10,706 bases of DNA from assembly GCA_016928995.1 (NCBI GenBank), contig JAFGJS010000153.1:1-10706 (forward strand), in the 5' to 3' direction. Position 1 is the first letter of the stretch. Every line of letters begins with the position of its first letter. Origin of the DNA: Candidatus Sumerlaeota bacterium. GTDB taxonomy: Bacteria; Sumerlaeota; Sumerlaeia; JAFGJS01. The notes below the pieces were generated by a model. The model was not told the origin of the DNA. It did not search any database and was given only the letters and a program-made list of their open reading frames with translations. Positions 6,064 to 10,706 of the stretch are shown piece after piece. The position numbers and the translations under genes are program-made.

Positions 6064-7539
6064 TCACAAAGTCACGCCCTGTTTCCAGATGGCGAAGTCG
6101 CGGTAGCCGCCCTTTTCATTACAGGTGCGTTCGCCGGAGGCGATAGCCAGCAAGAGCGTAAGAAGGCGATCCGCCAATGCGTCCATTGATTCATCCTCGA
6201 TTAATGCGCCGGCGTTGAAATCAATCCAGTTTTTCTTGCGCTCTGCCAATTGGCTGTTGGAGGAAATCTTGACCACAGGAATCGCTCCGCCCAGCGGCGT
6301 GCCGCGTCCCGTGGTAAAGAGCGCCATGTGGCATCCAGCCGCGGCCAGCGCCGTGACAGCCACAATATCGTTTCCCGGTCCTTCCAGCAGATTCAGCCCG
6401 TTTTGCCGGATGCGTTCGCCATATCGCAGCACGTCGGACAGCGGAGCGGTTCCGCCCTTCTGCACACATCCGAGCGATTTGTCTTCCAGCGTGGTGATGC
6501 CTCCGGCCTTGTTGCCGGGCGATGGATTTTCGCCGACCGGTTCGCCGTGACTCAGAAAATATTCCTTGAAGCCGTTCACGACGGAGGCCGCCTTTTCGAA
6601 AACCTCCCGGCTTTCGCACCGGTTGAGCAAGATCGTCTCCGCGCCAAACGCTTCGGGTATCTCCGTCAGCGCCGTCGTCGCATGGCGCGCAATCAGCCGG
6701 TCTGACACGGCGCCGGCAAGCGGATTGGCGGTCAATCCGGAAAAAGCATCCGATCCACCGCACTTCAATCCGACTCTTAAGCGGGAAATCGAAACTGGCT
6801 CGCGCTTGTCGTTCGCGGCAACATCACGAAGCTCCCGCAGCAATGTCTTGCAGGCTTCCTCTTCGTCCTCTTCATCCTGCGCGATAAGAAACCGTACCCG
6901 GCGCGGATCGACCGGACCGATGCATTCCTTGAAGGCGTCCATCGTGTTGTTCTCACAACCAAGGCCGATCACGAGCACGCCGCCTGCGTTCGGATGCCGC
7001 GTCAGGTCAGCCAGGATAGTGCGCGACATTGCATGATCGTCGCCCAGCTGGGAGCATCCATACGGATGAGCAAACACCGCAATGCCGTCGATGTTTTCCG
7101 GCAGTCCTTCCGCCCGGAGCTCCGCCGCCGTTTTTTCCGCCAGACCATTGACGCATCCGACCGTTGGAATGATCCACAGTTCATTGCGAATGCCGGCATC
7201 GCCGTTGGCGCGAGGGTAGCCCATGAACGTAAGGCCGTCATCGATTTTTTTCAGCGGCCGCATGTCGGGCTGGTATGTATATTCCAGCGCGCCCGAAAGC
7301 GCGGTCTTCACATTGTGGTTGTGCACCCAGTCTCCCGGATTGATGTCTTTGCTGGCGACGCCGATTGGATAGCCGTACTTGACGACCGGTTCTCCGGAAC
7401 GAATCGCCTTGAGCGCAAACTTGTGGCCGGCCGGAATCGTTGCGGAAATCACAACATTGTCCGTCTCGATGCCTGCGGCGAGTTCGCGCAATGCGACCGC
7501 CACGTTATCCGCGCTATGTATTGTTAAAGTCGATTTCAT
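6064..7539 (-). CDS. uxaA: Altronate dehydratase (altronate hydrolase)
   Basis: Converts D-altronate to 2-keto-3-deoxy-D-gluconate in the cytoplasm, the third step of galacturonate breakdown. The 491 residues match the family length (about 495 in E. coli). An N-terminal SAF-type domain covers about 1-90, with AGHKFALKAI (37-46) and GDWVHNHNVKTALSG (69-83). The large dehydratase domain follows, with FMGYPRANGDAGIRNELWIIP (105-125), PTVGCVN (Cys129), FAHPYGCSQLGDDH (Cys162), GLGCENN (Cys195) and GLKCGGSDAFSGLTANPLAG (Cys260). The conserved cysteines fit an iron-dependent enzyme. I chose ATG 7537-7539 because it overlaps the uxaB stop as ATGA and begins MKSTLTIHSADNV, as expected for UxaA. A longer in-frame reading to 7710 lies inside uxaB and is rejected. 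A weak AAGG lies seven bases upstream, so translation is probably coupled to uxaB. Confidence 0.95.
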   Translation of the reverse strand: MKSTLTIHSADNVAVALRELAAGIETDNVVISATIPAGHKFALKAIRSGEPVVKYGYPIGVASKDINPGDWVHNHNVKTALSGALEYTYQPDMRPLKKIDDGLTFMGYPRANGDAGIRNELWIIPTVGCVNGLAEKTAAELRAEGLPENIDGIAVFAHPYGCSQLGDDHAMSRTILADLTRHPNAGGVLVIGLGCENNTMDAFKECIGPVDPRRVRFLIAQDEEDEEEACKTLLRELRDVAANDKREPVSISRLRVGLKCGGSDAFSGLTANPLAGAVSDRLIARHATTALTEIPEAFGAETILLNRCESREVFEKAASVVNGFKEYFLSHGEPVGENPSPGNKAGGITTLEDKSLGCVQKGGTAPLSDVLRYGERIRQNGLNLLEGPGNDIVAVTALAAAGCHMALFTTGRGTPLGGAIPVVKISSNSQLAERKKNWIDFNAGALIEDESMDALADRLLTLLLAIASGERTCNEKGGYRDFAIWKQGVTL

Positions 7540-8975
7540 GACTGAACCTTGAATTGCTGAACTGCCTCGCGCGTTCCTTTGTCGATCATCAATCCCAGCG
7601 CTTTGGACACCGCAGGCTCGAACTCCGGCAATTGAGTCAGATCCTCTCCCCAAGACTCCGCATGACTCAATACGCGATTGGTCACGCCGGCGACATCGTC
7701 CGACATCCATGCCTCTGCAAAGAAACGCATCACCTTTTCATCATCGTTCACAACGTATCCTTCGCGAAGGTCGCCTTTGTAGAAGGCGATCAGCGCCGCC
7801 AGGGAAAACGCAAGCCTTTCCGGCGCATGGCCGAAAGCTTCGATGTAATTCTTAACCGTGGGCAGCACGCGCGTCTTCCACTTTGAAACGGAATTCAGGC
7901 TGATCGACAACAGCTCGTGACGGATAAACGGATTCAGAAAACGCTCCATGACCGCGTTGGCGAAGGATTCCGCGGCGGAACGATCCATCCGCAACACAGG
8001 AACGATCTCCTCGAACACCGTGCTTCTGACAAACGGACCGAAATCCGGGTCTTCCATCATTTCCCGCACAGTGTCCACTCCTCCCAGAAAAGCCGCCAGC
8101 ACGCTCGACGTATGCGCTCCGTTCAGCACGCCGACCTTGCGAGTGCGGTATGGCTGCATATCGTCGCACCAGATCACGTTAAGGCCGGCTTTGTGGAACG
8201 GCAGTTCGGCTTTCAACGGCTCCGGCCCTTCGATGACCAGCAGATGAAAGATTTCTCCGGCGCAGATCAGCTTGTCTTCATAGCCCAGTTCAGCCGTCAT
8301 GGAAGCGGCTTCATCGTGCGGATAACCGGGCACAATCCGGTCCACCAATGTGTTGAGAAATGTACAGTGATGATCGATCCAGCTAGCGAATCCTGCTTCC
8401 AGTTTCCAGTCATTGGCATGATGCAAAATACATTCCCTGAGCAGTGCGCCGTTATGATTGATCAACTCGCACGGCATGATGACCATTCCTGATTCCGGGG
8501 CGCCGCTAAAAGACAAATAACGCTCCCACAACCATGCCGCCAGTTTGGCCGGAAACGAAACTGCCGCGGAATCGAGCGGCCATTTTTCCGGGACGTATTC
8601 GATGCCGGCCTCGGTCGTATTGGAAACCACAAAGCGCATCGTCGGATTGCGGGCAGTCTCCAGGTAGGCGTCCCAGTCGCGATAGGGATTGATCCCGCGG
8701 CTGATCGAAGTGACGACTTCATGCGTATTCACCATATCGCCGTTCTCGATGCCGCGCAGGTACAGCGTATACAGCGAATCCTGATCATTCAACAAATCGA
8801 CTATTCCGTTTTCAATCGGCTGAACCACGACAGCCTTTCCATTGAACTCGCCAATTGCATTCATGCGATGCAGCATCCAGTCGATAAACGCGCGCAGAAA
8901 ATTGCCCTCGCCAAATTGCAGAACTCGTTCCGGCGCCTCTGCTGTCGGGATGATTTTTTTTGTTAAAAGCTTCAT
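7536..8975 (-). CDS. uxaB: Tagaturonate reductase (altronate oxidoreductase)
   Basis: NAD(H)-linked reduction of D-tagaturonate to D-altronate, second step of galacturonate breakdown, cytoplasmic. The 479 residues compare with 483 in E. coli UxaB. The N-terminal Rossmann signature RVLQFGEGNFLRAFIDWML (17-35) and VVSNTTEAGI (116-125) bind the cofactor. IMPCELINHNG (166-176) is typical of the mannitol dehydrogenase family. The catalytic Lys-Asn-His triad is seen in RKVGVLNGAHTS, as Lys280, Asn285 and His288. The PCELI segment and overall length favour UxaB over the fructuronate reductase UxuB, as does the company of uxaA and uxaC. The ATG overlaps the uxaC stop (ATGA) and has AAGGAAG just upstream. 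No breaks or missing residues were noticed. Confidence 0.95.
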   Translation of the reverse strand: MKLLTKKIIPTAEAPERVLQFGEGNFLRAFIDWMLHRMNAIGEFNGKAVVVQPIENGIVDLLNDQDSLYTLYLRGIENGDMVNTHEVVTSISRGINPYRDWDAYLETARNPTMRFVVSNTTEAGIEYVPEKWPLDSAAVSFPAKLAAWLWERYLSFSGAPESGMVIMPCELINHNGALLRECILHHANDWKLEAGFASWIDHHCTFLNTLVDRIVPGYPHDEAASMTAELGYEDKLICAGEIFHLLVIEGPEPLKAELPFHKAGLNVIWCDDMQPYRTRKVGVLNGAHTSSVLAAFLGGVDTVREMMEDPDFGPFVRSTVFEEIVPVLRMDRSAAESFANAVMERFLNPFIRHELLSISLNSVSKWKTRVLPTVKNYIEAFGHAPERLAFSLAALIAFYKGDLREGYVVNDDEKVMRFFAEAWMSDDVAGVTNRVLSHAESWGEDLTQLPEFEPAVSKALGLMIDKGTREAVQQFKVQS

Positions 8976-10393
8976 GCACTTCCTTCTTTCAGTTCAATCC
9001 CGAAGTATTCAACAGCATTGTTGTAAGAGATGTTTTCAACCATCTGACCCAGCAAATCCATATCCGCCGGAATTTCACCGTTTTCCACATCGGCGCCAAT
9101 CAGGTTGCAGAGAATGCGCCGGAAATACTCGTGGCGCGGATACGACAGGAAACTGCGAGAATCGGTCAACATGCCGATAAAACGGCTGAGCAGTCCGACG
9201 ACGGACAGCGCATCGAGCTGCTTTTGGATGCCGTCTTTCTGGTCGAGAAACCACCAGCTCGATCCGAACTGCATCTTGCCCGGACAGGAGCCATCCTGAT
9301 AGTTGCCGATCATCGTCGCCATCAGCGCATTATCGGCTGGATTGAGATTGTATAAAATCGTCTTCGCCAGTTGGTTCGAACTGTCGAGCCGGTCAAGCAG
9401 TTTGACGAGACCGGGGCCTTGCCGAAAGTCGCCGATTGAATCAAAGCCGATGTCCGGGCCGAGTTTCTGAAACATGCGTCTGTTGTTGTCGCGGAATGCG
9501 CCGACATGGAACTGCTGCGCCCAGCCGCGGTTGTGATTCATTTTGCCCATTTCATATAGAAAAGCGAAAAGAAACGCATCGGCCTCCTGCTGCGAAACGC
9601 GCTTCCCATGCATCACAGTTTGAAAAATACGGTTTAGCTCGGCTCCCGGCGCTTCCACGTCAGGGATGTAATTCAAGCCATGATCGGAAATCCGGCAACC
9701 GGCGGCATGAAAATAGGCATGGCGCTTGTCGATGGCTTCCACTAACGATTCAAAACTGTTGATGGCCACGCCGGACACCTCCGCCAGGTGCTCCACATAG
9801 TTTTGATACGCCGCCGGATCGGACAGATTGGCCGCCTTGTCGGGCCTGAAGGCCGGCAGCACCTTGATCTCGAAACCTTCGGAGGCCAGCTGCCGGTGGT
9901 ATTCCAGCGAATCGACCGGATCGTCCGTTGTGCAAACCAGCCTGACGTTCATTTTACGCATCAGGTTCCGCGCCGAATATTCGGGTGTGCGCAGTTTGGC
10001 GGTGCAATCCTCATAGAACTCTTCCGCCGTAGCCGGACTCAGCAGCGTATCGATGCTGAAATAGCGTTGCAGTTCCAGATGCGTCCAGTGATAGAGCGGA
10101 TTCCGGATCGTCTGCGGCACGGTTTCGGCCCACTTCTGGAACTTGTCGCGCCAGGGCTTGCCGCCGGAGCAGAACTCTTCACTCACTCCGTTGGTGCGCA
10201 TCGCACGCCACTTGTAATGATCGCCGCCCAGCCAGACCTCGCCGAGATTGTCATATCGCTTGTCCTCGGCCACTTCTTGCGGCGACAGGTGACAGTGATA
10301 ATCATAAATCGGCATCTTCGCCGCATGCTCATGATACAGCTTTTTCGCAATTTCGTTCTGCAATAGGAAATTTTCATCCAAAAATTTTTTCAC
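8972..10393 (-). CDS. uxaC: Uronate isomerase (glucuronate/galacturonate isomerase)
   Basis: Isomerises D-galacturonate to D-tagaturonate, and D-glucuronate to D-fructuronate, as first step of hexuronate catabolism. It belongs to the amidohydrolase-fold uronate isomerases. With GTG at 10391-10393 as start it has 473 residues (E. coli 470) and begins MKKFLDENFLLQNEIAKKLY, the usual family opening. The metal-binding HxH falls at His33 and His35 (YDYHCHLSP), agreeing with E. coli numbering. Other landmarks are YHWTHLELQRYFSI (101-114), CTTDDPVDSLEYH (154-166), HVGAFRDNNRRMF (296-308) and TDSRSFLSYPRHEYFRR (410-426), with the active-site Asp411 and Arg413. A TTG two codons earlier (10397-10399) is possible but too close to the ribosome binding site. 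It is the first complete gene of the operon seen here and its stop overlaps uxaB. Confidence 0.96.
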   Translation of the reverse strand: MKKFLDENFLLQNEIAKKLYHEHAAKMPIYDYHCHLSPQEVAEDKRYDNLGEVWLGGDHYKWRAMRTNGVSEEFCSGGKPWRDKFQKWAETVPQTIRNPLYHWTHLELQRYFSIDTLLSPATAEEFYEDCTAKLRTPEYSARNLMRKMNVRLVCTTDDPVDSLEYHRQLASEGFEIKVLPAFRPDKAANLSDPAAYQNYVEHLAEVSGVAINSFESLVEAIDKRHAYFHAAGCRISDHGLNYIPDVEAPGAELNRIFQTVMHGKRVSQQEADAFLFAFLYEMGKMNHNRGWAQQFHVGAFRDNNRRMFQKLGPDIGFDSIGDFRQGPGLVKLLDRLDSSNQLAKTILYNLNPADNALMATMIGNYQDGSCPGKMQFGSSWWFLDQKDGIQKQLDALSVVGLLSRFIGMLTDSRSFLSYPRHEYFRRILCNLIGADVENGEIPADMDLLGQMVENISYNNAVEYFGIELKEGSA

Positions 10394-10402
10394 GATCAAG
10401 TT

Positions 10403-10407
10403 CTCCC
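10403..10407 (-). promoter_or_regulatory. Ribosome binding site deciding the uxaC start
   Basis: GGGAG on the minus strand lies nine bases before GTG 10391-10393 but only three before TTG 10397-10399. Normal spacing therefore supports the GTG start, which also gives the family-typical N-terminus and HxH numbering. Confidence 0.7.
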
Positions 10408-10460
10408 TGTCATTTGCGCATGATTGACGGTCTATATGAAAGCCGGAGAGAAAGCGTTCC

Positions 10461-10487
10461 AGGCGGCGGAGTCAACGCGAGCCGCCT
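10461..10487. repeat. Hairpin in the uxaC leader (7-bp perfect arms)
   Basis: AGGCGGC (10461-10467) and GCCGCCT (10481-10487) are exact reverse complements around a 13-nt loop, about 68-94 bases before the uxaC start in the 217-bp gap (10394-10610). No T tract follows on the minus strand, so it is not a standard terminator for the upstream gene. The loop holds TTGACT on the minus strand, but no matching -10 box was found at normal spacing. It could be a leader hairpin, an operator or chance. No other clear signal was seen in the gap. Confidence 0.4.
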
Positions 10488-10610
10488 TTCTGCCAGTTGT
10501 AGTGTGGTTGCCGGATGTCTGTCCAGCGGTTTGTTGTGTTCCGCACTCATGGGGCGGAACGACGGTTTACCGGCCGCAGCTCCTTTTTTTGCCGATGCCA
10601 GTTTGCCCAT

Positions 10611-10706
10611 TTACTCTGTCGCTTCGCTGTGGGGATGATTGTATTCATGCCAGGCGTCGATCATGGCCTGAATGTTTTCGGCGGGCATTCCGGGACTGAC
10701 TCCGCC
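10611..10706 (-). CDS. C-terminal tail of an unidentified gene, 5' end beyond the window
   Basis: The minus strand is open from the window edge to TAA at 10611-10613, giving 31 residues that begin GGVSPGMPAENIQAMIDAWH and end EYNHPHSEATE. The SPGMPAENIQAMIDAWHEY pattern recalls the C-terminus of uroporphyrinogen-decarboxylase-family proteins, where a turn with Pro and Glu-Asn precedes a final helix. This is a weak, memory-based resemblance on a very short piece, and another enzyme family is quite possible. It lies 217 bp upstream of uxaC on the same strand and could belong to the same operon or end just before the operon's promoter. Confidence 0.5.
   Translation of the reverse strand, partial: GGVSPGMPAENIQAMIDAWHEYNHPHSEATE

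Noticed and set aside
7540-7710. In-frame upstream extension of uxaA to 7710
   Set aside because: It lies wholly within the uxaB coding region, its translation is Arg-rich and unlike UxaA, and the ATG at 7537-7539 has the expected ATGA overlap and family N-terminus.
9788-10366. 192-codon plus-strand frame opposite uxaC
   Set aside because: It lies inside uxaC, whose active-site residues are all visible on the other strand. No independent evidence supports it.
10410-10610. 66-codon minus-strand frame whose ATG directly follows the TAA of the upstream gene
   Set aside because: The start position is suggestive and an AAGGAG-like site occurs only inside it. The peptide is basic and Pro/Leu-rich without any motif, and it spans the leader hairpin. 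It is kept only as a remote possibility.

Overview
The window is a pectin and galacturonate utilisation locus from a bacterium. The genes show a polysaccharide-degrading lifestyle, about half G+C, Shine-Dalgarno-led genes and some non-ATG starts. The mix of GH28 enzymes, a six-hairpin glycosidase, BD-FAE-type esterase remnants and short 'gcaaaggcgcagaggc' and 'gggatcggtatc' repeats recalls the Planctomycetes-Verrucomicrobia-Lentisphaerae-Kiritimatiellae group. That placement is an inference from pattern memory and is weak. No rRNA, tRNA, CRISPR array, integrase or transposase was seen.

Layout. On the plus strand, from the left edge, lies the 3' part of a large six-hairpin (alpha/alpha)6-barrel glycosidase-like gene (2-1552). 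A repeat-bearing spacer follows, then a secreted GH28 polygalacturonase (1794-3167). A spacer of about 270 bp bounded by 12-bp inverted repeats (3176-3442) separates these from a minus-strand operon. Read in its own direction the operon runs: the tail of an unidentified gene (10611-10706), uxaC (8972-10393), uxaB (7536-8975), uxaA (6064-7539), a second GH28 enzyme with an N-terminal fibronectin-III-like domain (4521-6050), and a broken pectin esterase mosaic (3442-4450).

How the genes fit together. Polygalacturonases and esterases release galacturonate or short oligogalacturonides from pectin. UxaC isomerises D-galacturonate to D-tagaturonate, UxaB reduces this to D-altronate, and UxaA dehydrates it to 2-keto-3-deoxygluconate. 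uxaC/uxaB and uxaB/uxaA each overlap by ATGA, which suggests translational coupling. The KDG kinase and aldolase, a transporter and a regulator are not in the window.

The points most worth a second look are: the mosaic esterase pseudogene (pieces of an alpha/beta hydrolase, a pectin methylesterase and a second esterase, with frame breaks and loss of the nucleophile region); the operon-borne GH28 enzyme, which lacks a visible signal peptide and has Cys and Gln where the family usually has catalytic-site His and Arg; the unassigned six-hairpin enzyme; and the inverted-repeat blocks between genes. I found no convincing wholly new system. The locus looks like a variant of known pectin catabolism.
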